In this document: positions 51,870 to 59,746 of the stretch, one piece after another | Layout of the letters: every line of letters starts with the position of its first letter | How positions within the stretch are numbered: position 1 is the stretch's first letter | Source: Azospirillum picis | Lineage (GTDB): Bacteria > Pseudomonadota > Alphaproteobacteria > Azospirillales > Azospirillaceae | Length of the DNA stretch: 64,000 nt | Reading direction: 5' to 3' | Assembly (NCBI RefSeq): GCF_017876115.1 | Contig: NZ_JAGINO010000007.1 | Location: 124,001 to 188,000, forward strand | The notes under the pieces: model-generated | Told to the model about the DNA's origin: nothing | What the model saw: the letters and a program-made list of their open reading frames with translations, nothing else | Databases searched by the model: none | Translations under genes and position numbers: made by a program

Positions 51870-52528
51870 TGGGCGGTCCGTTGGCCGGTGGGCTGGGAGT
51901 CGGAGTGGGATTTGGAGCGGGACAGCGAGACCAGAGCGCCGCGCGCCCGCTCCAGGAAGGCGGCCTTGTCCTCGCCCTCGACCGGCGGCAGCGGGGCGCC
52001 GAAGCGCATGGTGCAGATCAGCGGCACCAGCAGCGGCATGCCCTTCGGCATCACCCGGTGCAGGTTCTCGATGAAGACGGGCACCAGCTCGGCCGACGGC
52101 ACCCGGCGGGCGAGGTGGTAGAGGCCGCTCTTGAACGGCGCCACCGTGCCGTCGCCGCGCGTGCCCTCGGGGAACAGGATCAGCGACTGCCCGCTTTCGA
52201 GCACCGCCGCCATGGCGTCCATCACCTCCGCCGTCGCCTTGCCCGTGCGGTCGACCAGCAGGGCGTTCAGGCAGCCGGCCGCCACCGCGCGCCGCAGGGC
52301 CGAGCCGCCCCAGTAATCGAGCGCCGCCACCGGGTGGGTCCGCGCCCGCAGTTCGGACGGCAGGGCGGCCATCACCGCCAGCGTGTCGAGATGGCTGGTG
52401 TGGTTGGCGAAATAGATGCGCGGCACGTCGGCGGGGGCGCTGCCCTCCCAGCTCGCGCGGGCGCCGACCAGGAGGCGGGTGAGCCCGAGCAGGCCGTGGC
52501 GCAGGACCGGTTGGAAAAGGCGGGTCAT
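51866..52528 (-). CDS. plsC: 1-acyl-glycerol-3-phosphate acyltransferase
   Basis: Acyltransferase of 220 residues that adds a second acyl chain to lysophosphatidate. The catalytic NHTSHLD motif is near residue 42 and the second motif FPEGTRGDG near 120, with PFKSGLYHLA between conserved blocks. The C-terminal tail is Ser-rich and polar. It overlaps both neighbours by 4 bases. In context it would supply phosphatidate to the cytidylyltransferase that follows. Confidence 0.88.
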   Translation of the reverse strand: MTRLFQPVLRHGLLGLTRLLVGARASWEGSAPADVPRIYFANHTSHLDTLAVMAALPSELRARTHPVAALDYWGGSALRRAVAAGCLNALLVDRTGKATAEVMDAMAAVLESGQSLILFPEGTRGDGTVAPFKSGLYHLARRVPSAELVPVFIENLHRVMPKGMPLLVPLICTMRFGAPLPPVEGEDKAAFLERARGALVSLSRSKSHSDSQPTGQRTAQ

Positions 52529-53226
52529 GACCGGACCTCCGGCTGGATGGCGCCCGGGTTGCGGGCCTTCAGGCTGCGGGCGATGCCGAGCGTGCGGGTT
52601 GCGACGGTGAGCAGGCTGCCGACCATGATGATCCAGGCCGCCGTCAGCAGGCTGAACCTCGTTCCCCACAGCGCATGCTCCACCGCCTGGGCGATCAGGG
52701 CGACGGTGAGCGCGGCCATGCGGCGCTGCTTGGCCATCACCCCGCCGAAATCCTGGACCAGCCCCAGGGCGCCGCCGAAGGTGCGGACGTAGGCGGTCAT
52801 CATCGCCGCCAGCGCCGCCGCCCAGCCGAGCCAGGGCACCCCGGCGGCATAGCCCAGCGGCACCAGGAAGGCGGTGTCGGCGACGCGGTCGGGGAACTCG
52901 TTGTAGAGGGCGCCGACCGGCGACCCCTTGCCGCCCTCCACCGCCACCATGCCGTCGAGCAGGTTGCACAGCAGGCGGAGCTGGACGCAGAGCGCGGCGC
53001 CGATCCAGGCCGGGGCGCCGCCCTGGAGCAGCAGGGCGCCGCCGAACGCCGCGCACACCGCCGACAGCAGCGAGATCTGGTTGGGCGTCACCGGCGTCGT
53101 GGTCAGCCATGCCGCCAGCCGTTGCGCCCAGCGGGCCGACCGGGTGGCGATAGGGCGCCGGTCCGCGGCGCCGGCGGTATTGGTGTTGGTGGTCGTCGTG
53201 TTGGTGGTCGTGGTGGTCTCCATCAT
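52525..53226 (-). CDS. CDP-alcohol phosphatidyltransferase family protein
   Basis: Membrane enzyme of 233 residues expected to swap CMP of CDP-diacylglycerol for an alcohol. The N-terminus is low complexity (METTTTTNTTTTNTN). The active-site motif of the family, DGxxAR-x8-GxxxD-x3-D, is changed: it reads LDGMVAVEGGKGSPVG then ALYNEFPDRVAD, so the Arg is Val and the last acidic pair is shifted by an insertion. The pattern still keeps the metal-binding Asp residues and resembles the YnbA-like subgroup next to YnbB in E. coli. Product lipid unknown. Overlaps both neighbours by 4 bases; ATGATG start at 53226. Confidence 0.82.
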   Translation of the reverse strand: MMETTTTTNTTTTNTNTAGAADRRPIATRSARWAQRLAAWLTTTPVTPNQISLLSAVCAAFGGALLLQGGAPAWIGAALCVQLRLLCNLLDGMVAVEGGKGSPVGALYNEFPDRVADTAFLVPLGYAAGVPWLGWAAALAAMMTAYVRTFGGALGLVQDFGGVMAKQRRMAALTVALIAQAVEHALWGTRFSLLTAAWIIMVGSLLTVATRTLGIARSLKARNPGAIQPEVRS

Positions 53227-56200
53227 GCGGCTTCCTTGGCAGCGGCCTCGGCGGCGAAGCGCGTCACGGCCGGATAATCAGTCTTGCCGGTGCCCAGCAG
53301 CGGGACGGCGTCGATGCGCAGGACGTCGCGCGGAATGGCGATCTCGGGCGCCCCCCTGGTCCGCGCGGCGGCGACCAACGCGTCGCGGGGCAGCGCCGCG
53401 CTGGTGGTCACCAGCACGATCCGCTCGCCCCGCTTGGGGTCGGGCAGGGCGACGGCGGCGTGGCCGGCGTCGGGATCGGCCAGGGCCGCCAGCTCCTCCA
53501 CCAGGCCGAGCGGGATCATCTCGCCCGCCACCTTGGCAAAGCGCTTGACCCGGCCGACGATGCGGATGAAGCCGTCGGCGTCGATCTCGACGATGTCGCC
53601 GGTGTCGTGCCAGCCGCCGGCCGGCGGCTGGAGCCGGCCGGGCTGGTCGGCGTGCAGGTAGCCCTTCATCACGTTCGGCCCGCGCACCCGCAGCCGGCCG
53701 CCGACGTCCACGCCGGGCACCGGCACCAGCTCGGTCTCGATGCCCGGCAGGGCCTGCCCGACGGTGCCGGCGCGGAAGCGGGCGGGGGTGTTGACGGCGA
53801 TCACCGGCGCCGTCTCGGTGGTGCCGTAGCCCTCAAGCAGATGGACGCGCAGCCGCTCGGTGTAGACCCGCCGGGTCTCGTCCTGCAGCCGCTCCGCCCC
53901 GGCGAAGACCAGGCGCAGCGAGCGGTAGTCGTAGGGATCGGCCGTCCGCGCCCAGGCGTTCAGGAAGAAGTCGGTGCCGAACAGGACGGTGGCGTTGGTC
54001 TGGTAGACCAGTTCCGGGATCAGGCGGACATGGCGCGGGTTGGGGTATAGCACCGTCTTCACCCCGTTCAGGATCGGCAGCAGCATGCCGCCGGTCAGGC
54101 CGAAGGAGTGGAAGGCGGGCAGGCAGTTGAACACCACGTCCTGTCGGGTGAAATCGACCACCGACGCCACCTGCGCCATGTTGGCGAGCAGGTTGGCGTG
54201 GCTCAGCACCACGCCCTTCGGCGGCCCCTCCGACCCGGAGGTGAAGAGGATGGCGGCGGCCTCGTCGCCGCTGCCCTGCGGCGGCAGCAGGCGTTCCGGC
54301 GCCACCAGCGCCGCCAGAGCCCGCAGCTTGTCGCCCAGGCCCAGCCCGCGCTTGACGTCTTCGAGATGGATGATGGCGTGGTCGGCGGCCAGCGCCTCGA
54401 CCAGCGCGCCGAGGCGTGCCTTCTCGACGAACTGGGCGGAGGTGACGATGCGGCGCACCCCGGCGGCGCGACAGGCGGCCTTCACCGCGTCCGGGCCGGC
54501 GGTGAAGTTCAGCATGGCGGCCGGCCGACCGTGGGCGGCGAGGCCGAAGAACACAGCCGCCGTCGGCGAAGCGGTCGGCAGCAGCACGCCCACCGGCTCG
54601 CCCGGCTCCGTGCCGCGCGCCAGGATGCGGCCGAGCACCAGCGCGCGCGCCGCCAGCGCCCGGTAGGACAGGGTGGAGAAGTCGCCGTCCTGCACCGCAT
54701 CCTCCCGCGCGCCGGTCTTGGCCCGGGCGTCGAGCAGGGCCAGCATCAGCGTCTCCGGCCGCGGACGGGCGGCGAAGACGCTCTCCGTCATCACCCGCGA
54801 CAGCCAGGACTTCAGGGCGGCGCGCCGCTTCTTGCCGACCAGCCCGCTGACGTCCGGGGTCGTCACCGGCGGCAGCACGGTGATGGTGATGCGCGGGAAC
54901 AGGCCGAGCCGCAGCCGGCCCTGCATGCGCGACAGGACCGAGCGCTGGGCGCCCTCGATGCAGACCGGCACCACCGGGCAGCGCGCCTTGTCGGCCAGCA
55001 TGCCGGGGCCGCCGTTGATCTTCATCAGCGACCCGGTGACGGTGATGCGCCCCTCCGGGAAGATGCAGACCGTGTGGCCCTCGGCGAGCGTGCGGGCCAG
55101 GATGCGGGTGCCGAGCGGGTTGGTCGGGTCGATGGTGACATGGTCCGCGACAGCCAGGAACGGCCTGACCACGGCGAGCTTGGCGATGTGGGTGTCGACC
55201 GCGAAGCGCATGCCCGGCAGGAAGGCGGCGAGCAGTGCCCCGTCCAGGAAGGACTGGTGGTTCGGCGTCACCACGGCGGCGCCGTCGATGCCGGCCAGAT
55301 GCTCCACCCCGCGGACCTCCACCCGGAAGGCCAAGCGGAAGACGGCGCGGAAGACGGCGCGCAGCAGGGACTGGCCGTCGACGGCGAGCGCCATCGCGAC
55401 CGCCACCAGCATGCTCGCCCCGCCCCAGGCGGCGACGGCCAGCGGCGACAGGCCGAACGCCAGCATCGCCGCCGCCGCGGCCGAGCCGGCCACCATGTAG
55501 AGCGCGTTGACCACGTTGGCGGCGGCGATGACGCGGGCGCGGGTTCCCGGCGCCGCCCGGTGCTGGATCAGCGCATAGAGCGGCACGGCGAAGGCGCCGC
55601 CGGCCGCCGCGACGACGAACAGGTCGGCCAGCAGCGGCAGCGCCCAGGGCTGGGCCAGCAGCGCCATCGGCGACAGCGGCTCCGCCGACGGGACCGCGGG
55701 GGTCAGCAGGGGCAGGGCGGCGCCGGCCAGGGCGGCGACCAGCCCGGCCAGGGCGGCCCGCCCGGCGTCGGCGGTGGACGGGGTGCGGTGGCTGAGGCCG
55801 GCCAGCACCGAGCCGGCGGCGACGCCGACGGCGAACACCGCCAGGAGCAGGGTGGCGCCGCCGCTGTCGGTGCCCAGCGTCTCGCGGGCGATGGAGGGGA
55901 ACTGCGCCATCACCACGCCGCCGACGCCCCAGAACACCGAGATGCCATGGATCGCCCGCATCGACGGCTTGTCGCCGGCGACCGAGCGCAGCACCCGCGC
56001 CGTCACCGACACCGGGTTCAGCCCGACGCGCACCGCCGGATCGGCGTTGCCGGCGCGCGGGATGAGCAGCGACGCCGCCAGCCCGGCCACCGCCGAGGCG
56101 CCGAGCAGCCCCGGCACCGCCCAGGGATGCAGCAGGGCCAGCGAGCCGCCGGCGATGGTCCCCAGCAGGATGGCGACGAAGGTCCCGGCCTCGACCAGCC

Positions 56201-56648
56201 CGTTGCCGGCGCTCAGTTCCGACGGGTCGAGCAGGTCGGGCAGCAGGCCGTACTTGACCGGCCCGAACATCGTGGAATGCGCGCCCATGCCGACCAGGGC
56301 GACGATCAGGACTGGCAGGTCGGCGGCGACGATGCCCCAGGAGGCCACAGCCATCAGGCCGATCTCGGCCAGCTTGACGGCGCGGGCGACCAGCGTGCGG
56401 TCGTAACGGTCGGCCAGTTGGCCGGCAGTGGCCGAGAACAGCAGGAAGGGCACGGTGAAGGCGCCGGCCGCCAGCGTCGAGATCATCGCGCCGTTCAGGG
56501 TGCCTGCCCCGGACGCGCCTTCGGACAGACCATAGACCGCCAGCACCGCGATGGCGCCGCGCAGGACGTTGTCGCCGAAGGCGCCGAGGAACTGTGTCAG
56601 GAACAGCGGCAGGAAGCGCCGCGAGGCGAGAAGGGCGGGGGCGGTCAT
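53223..56648 (-). CDS. LplT-PlsC-Aas-type fusion: lysophospholipid flippase, acyltransferase and acyl-ACP/CoA ligase
   Basis: Three-part protein of 1141 residues. Residues 1-420 are a 12-helix MFS domain of LplT type (LTQFLGAFGDNVLRGAI, MFGPVKYGLLPDLL). Residues about 440-620 are a PlsC acyltransferase with NHQSFLDG at 463-470 and CIFPEGRITVTG near 530. Residues about 640-1135 are an AMP-forming ligase with the P-loop ILFTSGSEGPPKG near 800-812, EGYGTTETAP and the RVKRFAKVAGEMIPL loop. E. coli splits these roles between LplT and Aas, which import and re-acylate lysophosphatidylethanolamine. The ATG at 56648 overlaps the TetR gene by 4 bases. Phospholipid repair is the likely role. Confidence 0.9.
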   Translation of the reverse strand: MTAPALLASRRFLPLFLTQFLGAFGDNVLRGAIAVLAVYGLSEGASGAGTLNGAMISTLAAGAFTVPFLLFSATAGQLADRYDRTLVARAVKLAEIGLMAVASWGIVAADLPVLIVALVGMGAHSTMFGPVKYGLLPDLLDPSELSAGNGLVEAGTFVAILLGTIAGGSLALLHPWAVPGLLGASAVAGLAASLLIPRAGNADPAVRVGLNPVSVTARVLRSVAGDKPSMRAIHGISVFWGVGGVVMAQFPSIARETLGTDSGGATLLLAVFAVGVAAGSVLAGLSHRTPSTADAGRAALAGLVAALAGAALPLLTPAVPSAEPLSPMALLAQPWALPLLADLFVVAAAGGAFAVPLYALIQHRAAPGTRARVIAAANVVNALYMVAGSAAAAAMLAFGLSPLAVAAWGGASMLVAVAMALAVDGQSLLRAVFRAVFRLAFRVEVRGVEHLAGIDGAAVVTPNHQSFLDGALLAAFLPGMRFAVDTHIAKLAVVRPFLAVADHVTIDPTNPLGTRILARTLAEGHTVCIFPEGRITVTGSLMKINGGPGMLADKARCPVVPVCIEGAQRSVLSRMQGRLRLGLFPRITITVLPPVTTPDVSGLVGKKRRAALKSWLSRVMTESVFAARPRPETLMLALLDARAKTGAREDAVQDGDFSTLSYRALAARALVLGRILARGTEPGEPVGVLLPTASPTAAVFFGLAAHGRPAAMLNFTAGPDAVKAACRAAGVRRIVTSAQFVEKARLGALVEALAADHAIIHLEDVKRGLGLGDKLRALAALVAPERLLPPQGSGDEAAAILFTSGSEGPPKGVVLSHANLLANMAQVASVVDFTRQDVVFNCLPAFHSFGLTGGMLLPILNGVKTVLYPNPRHVRLIPELVYQTNATVLFGTDFFLNAWARTADPYDYRSLRLVFAGAERLQDETRRVYTERLRVHLLEGYGTTETAPVIAVNTPARFRAGTVGQALPGIETELVPVPGVDVGGRLRVRGPNVMKGYLHADQPGRLQPPAGGWHDTGDIVEIDADGFIRIVGRVKRFAKVAGEMIPLGLVEELAALADPDAGHAAVALPDPKRGERIVLVTTSAALPRDALVAAARTRGAPEIAIPRDVLRIDAVPLLGTGKTDYPAVTRFAAEAAAKEAA

Positions 56649-57235
56649 TGTCCGGCTCCGGTCCTGGAGGTGTCTGCGGTGCGCGCGATCCCGGTGAGGA
56701 TCGCGTCCGCGATGGGGCGGGCGAGGGTGGAAAGCGGGGCGGTCTGCCGGCCGTAGACGTGCGACTGCACGTTGAGGACGATGGCGCCGATGACGATGTG
56801 GGACAGCGCGTCGCGGTCGGCCGCGACGATGCTGCCCTCGGCGATGCCGTCGGCGACGATGCCGGAGATCACGTCCACCGGCGTTTCCTGGTCCCTGGGC
56901 ACCAGGGGCAGCGATTCGTGCTGCGACAGCAGCAGGAAGCGGGTGCGGTCGGGTGCGGCCTCCGCCAGGTGGAAGGCGTGGCCGATGACCCGCCGCAGGC
57001 GGTCCGGTGCCGGACCCTGGCCGGCCGCGTCCCGCAGTGACCGCGACATAGCCGTGTATTCCGAGGTGAACAGATCGGCCGCCAGCTCCTCCTTGCTGGG
57101 CCAGTGGCGGTAGAGCGCGCCTTCCGACACGCCGGCGGAGCGGGCGATGTCGCGGACCGTCGTCGCCTTCACGCCCTTCAGGGCGAACAGAGCGATGGCG
57201 GCGTCCCGGACCTTTTGACGAACATCGGCGGACAT
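56645..57235 (-). CDS. TetR-family regulator of phospholipid operon
   Basis: Regulator of 196 residues: N-terminal HTH KVRDAAIALFALKGVKATTV then DIARSAGVSEGALYRHWPSK, with a ligand domain that follows. The ATG at 57235 has GAGG at good spacing; the frame opens further to 57265 but that would run into the operator. First gene of the five-gene operon and overlapping the next gene by 4 bases. The dyad at 57250-57265 suggests self-repression, possibly with a fatty acid or acyl-CoA as signal (inference). Confidence 0.88.
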   Translation of the reverse strand: MSADVRQKVRDAAIALFALKGVKATTVRDIARSAGVSEGALYRHWPSKEELAADLFTSEYTAMSRSLRDAAGQGPAPDRLRRVIGHAFHLAEAAPDRTRFLLLSQHESLPLVPRDQETPVDVISGIVADGIAEGSIVAADRDALSHIVIGAIVLNVQSHVYGRQTAPLSTLARPIADAILTGIARTADTSRTGAGQ

Positions 57236-57249
57236 GGCGCGCCTCGTTT

Positions 57250-57265
57250 GTGAATGAATGTTCAC
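57250..57265. promoter_or_regulatory. Candidate TetR autoregulatory operator
   Basis: GTGAA and TTCAC arms separated by six bases (TGAATG), 14 bases upstream of the TetR start codon at 57235. TetR regulators commonly bind a dyad like this over their own promoter. No clear -35/-10 could be placed. Confidence 0.5.
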
Positions 57266-57449
57266 TCACACGATGGCGAAGCTATTTTGGAAGTGCAATG
57301 GCAAAAATGGATAGGTGGGGGCGTGGTGATCGGAGGCTCGCCTCCGGGCTTCCCGTCCGGAGCTGGAACATGGTGGGTCAGAGTCTATCTGATGCTTAGT
57401 TGAGGCGCCAGACCGACTCTAAACTTTTGGTTTCCCATGTGAGACACGC

Positions 57450-57469
57450 TTCAAGCGATTCCGCTTGAA
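57450..57469. repeat. 20-base intergenic palindrome
   Basis: TTCAAGCG (57450-57457) and CGCTTGAA (57462-57469) around ATTC, in the non-coding stretch right of the TetR gene and before the end of the leftward MFS gene. Could be a weak terminator for MFS or a scattered short repeat; no U-run. Confidence 0.5.
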
Positions 57470-57586
57470 CCGATCACGCTCTAAGTCCGGCAGTACGATG
57501 TCGAAGCCCGGTTTCCCCCACCATCAGGATCGTCAGCGACGGTCCCGGCCGTACTCCGCGCTTTGCGTGCAGGCCCTGCCGACGCG

Positions 57587-58807
57587 TCAGTGGCCGCCGA
57601 GCCTTGCGGTCGAATGGCGGTGGCCGGCCGGAAAGCCGCGGGTCCTCGCGGACCGGGCGATGAGGACCCCGGCGGTGGCCAGGACCACGAGTGCCCATGG
57701 GAATGCCTCCGCTCCCCGCCAGTCGAGCAGCAGGCCGCCGAGAAGACCGCCTCCGGCGATCGCACCGTTCCAGGCAACGACGTTCATCGACAATGCGACG
57801 TCCGCACCATCCTGCGCGGCGTCCGCCAGGGCGGTCTGAAGAAGAGTGGCGGCCCCGCCGAAGGTCATGCCCCAGATCGCGACACCGGCGACGATGACCG
57901 ATGGCGATGCCGTCCAGAATGCGAAGGCGAGCGACGCGAGGTCGAAGGCCAGCAGGCTGAGGAGGACGGTCCGGCGCAGGAAGCGATCGACGAATTTCCC
58001 GGCGATCCAGATCCCGGCCAGTGCCGCGACGCCGAAATCCAGCAGCACCAGATCGACGTGGGCCGAGAGGCCGGCCACGGCGGCGAAGGGTGCGATGTAG
58101 GTGTAAAGGATGTTGTGCGCGAGCATCCAGGCGATGACGACGCCGAGGACCGGCCGGACGCCGGGTGTCCTGAAGACATGCGGCAGGGGGATCCGCTCGC
58201 CTTTCGCCTGCCCGGGATAGTCGGGCACCTTCGCCAGGACCCAGGCGATGAGAAGCAGGGTCAGAAGCGACATGATGCCGAAGGCCGGCCGCCAGCCGAC
58301 CTGGGTCCCGAGCCATGTTCCGAGCGGAACGCCCAGGGACAGCGCGACCGGCGTTCCCGCCATCGCGATCGCCATGGCGCGGCCCTGCTGGTGCGGCGCG
58401 ACCATCCGGCGTGCATAACCCGCCAGCAGGCTCCAGGCCAGTCCCGCGGCGACGCCGGCGAAGAAGCGGGCGGTCATGGTCAGCCAGTAGCTCGTGGACA
58501 GCGCGGTGGCAGAGTTGAAGACCAAAAAGCCGGCGATCGTCAGCAGGAGGACGTTGCGCCGGCGCCAGCCGCTGGTGGCGATCGTCAGCGGAATGGCAGC
58601 AATCAGCGAACCCAGCGCATAGGCGGTCACCGCCTGACCGGCCAGCGACGAGGATACGCCCAGGTCGTGGCCGATCTGTGGCAGCAGCCCGGCCGGCAGG
58701 GTTTCGGTCACGATGCAGATGAAGCCCGTCATTGCGAGGGCCAGCAGGGCTGCCATGGGCAGCCGGTCGGCCTCGTCGCTCGCGGATGTGGTGGCCGTCG
58801 ATGCCAT
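57587..58807 (-). CDS. MFS efflux transporter (DHA1/AraJ-like)
   Basis: Twelve-helix major facilitator of 406 residues. ICIVTETLPAGLLPQIGHDLGVS in TM1 and AYALGSLIAAIPLTIATSGWRRRNVLL after TM2 match the AraJ/sugar-efflux and chloramphenicol-resistance-like branch. The second half is less conserved. It is divergent from the TetR gene at 58915 with a strong dyad between them, the usual layout of a drug or metabolite exporter with its repressor. Substrate unknown. Confidence 0.85.
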   Translation of the reverse strand: MASTATTSASDEADRLPMAALLALAMTGFICIVTETLPAGLLPQIGHDLGVSSSLAGQAVTAYALGSLIAAIPLTIATSGWRRRNVLLLTIAGFLVFNSATALSTSYWLTMTARFFAGVAAGLAWSLLAGYARRMVAPHQQGRAMAIAMAGTPVALSLGVPLGTWLGTQVGWRPAFGIMSLLTLLLIAWVLAKVPDYPGQAKGERIPLPHVFRTPGVRPVLGVVIAWMLAHNILYTYIAPFAAVAGLSAHVDLVLLDFGVAALAGIWIAGKFVDRFLRRTVLLSLLAFDLASLAFAFWTASPSVIVAGVAIWGMTFGGAATLLQTALADAAQDGADVALSMNVVAWNGAIAGGGLLGGLLLDWRGAEAFPWALVVLATAGVLIARSARTRGFPAGHRHSTARLGGH

Positions 58808-58821
58808 CGGATCCTCACCAG

Positions 58822-58847
58822 ATATATGGAACGATCAGTCCATATAT
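58822..58847. promoter_or_regulatory. Dyad operator between MFS and TetR genes
   Basis: Perfect 9-bp arms ATATATGGA (58822-58830) and TCCATATAT (58839-58847) around ACGATCAG. Located 14 bases upstream of the MFS start codon, so binding should block MFS expression. A related half-site ATGGATCG lies in the TetR promoter spacer (58876-58883), which would allow control of both genes. Confidence 0.65.
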
Positions 58848-58862
58848 TCGGCGCCGCCGCTC

Positions 58863-58891
58863 TTGGCAACGATTTATGGATCGACTATTAT
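58863..58891 (+). promoter_or_regulatory. Sigma70-type promoter of TetR gene
   Basis: -35 TTGGCA (58863-58868), 17-base spacer, -10 TATTAT (58886-58891). It is followed by a GGAGGGAGA ribosome site before the ATG at 58915. Close to consensus at both hexamers. Confidence 0.6.
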
Positions 58892-58914
58892 AGAAATAGC
58901 TGGAGGGAGACGCC

Positions 58915-59520
58915 ATGGCGCGAACCGGACGCCCGAGGGAGTTCGACAGGGATGAGGCGCTGGATGCGGCCCTGGCCCTGTTCTGGGCGCAGGGTTACGA
59001 GCCGACTTCGCTCGCGCAGCTCAAGGACTGCATGGGGAACATCTCCTCGGCCAGCTTCTATGCGGCGTTCGGGTCGAAGGAGAGGCTGTTCCGGGAGGTC
59101 GTCGAACGATACCGGTCCACCTACGGGCTGGTGACGGCGAGCCTGAAGGACGACAGCCTGCCGCCGCGCGAGGCGATCGAGCATGCCTTGCGGCTTTCCG
59201 CCGAGATGCAGACCGACCGCCGGCATCCGCCCGGCTGCCTCATGATCCTGGGTGCCAGCAACTGCGCGCCGGAGAACCGGCATATCGACGACATCCTGGC
59301 GGCCGACCGGATCAGGAACCGCAATGGCATCAGGGACTGCATCGGCCGTGCGATCGCTTCGGGGGAGCTGTCGGTCTCGACCGATGCCGATGCGCTGGCG
59401 GCGGTGTTCCACACGTTCCTGATGGGGATCGCGTTCGAGGCGAAGGATCGCGTGGATCCCGGCGCGCTCACCGCGTCGATCGGGTCGCTGATGACGCTGT
59501 GGGACATGCATCGCGCATGA
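58915..59520 (+). CDS. TetR/AcrR-family regulator, divergent from MFS gene
   Basis: Regulator of 201 residues. N-terminal HTH: GRPREFDRDEALDAALALFW, then QLKDCMGNISSASFYAAFGSK; the ligand domain includes a Cys-containing PGCLMILGASNCAPENRHI stretch, common in the TetR subgroup with C-terminal domain TetR_C of YcdC/AcrR-like exporters. It probably represses the neighbouring MFS gene and itself through the 58822-58847 dyad. ATG start at 58915 follows GGAGGGAGA. Confidence 0.88.
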   Translation: MARTGRPREFDRDEALDAALALFWAQGYEPTSLAQLKDCMGNISSASFYAAFGSKERLFREVVERYRSTYGLVTASLKDDSLPPREAIEHALRLSAEMQTDRRHPPGCLMILGASNCAPENRHIDDILAADRIRNRNGIRDCIGRAIASGELSVSTDADALAAVFHTFLMGIAFEAKDRVDPGALTASIGSLMTLWDMHRA

Positions 59521-59746
59521 TGCGCCGAGCGCGGGCGGTGCCCGCCGCGGCCCGGCCGCCGGCCTGACGGATGGCATGACGGCATTCCCCGTCCGCACAC
59601 CATCCTGACGCGTCGGGGTGGCGGGCATGCCCGACGTTCTCCTTGCAACGGCGGGCCGCCGCCGTCATTTCCTCACATGCGCCGATCCTCGCTGCGCCGG
59701 CCACGCCGGGGAGGCCGGGACAGCGGGATGGAGGAGCCGGGACGGC

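Larger units (their letters stand above)
57236..57586. other. 351-base intergenic region, TetR promoter plus non-coding spacer
   Basis: The left end holds the TetR dyad. The rest is not coding: it contains a 7-bp-arm hairpin (57331-57346, CGGAGGC/GCCTCCG) and the palindrome at 57450-57469, then lower-GC sequence up to the MFS stop codon at 57587. Lower GC and lack of frame suggest a decayed or regulatory remnant; nothing else can be named. Confidence 0.4.
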
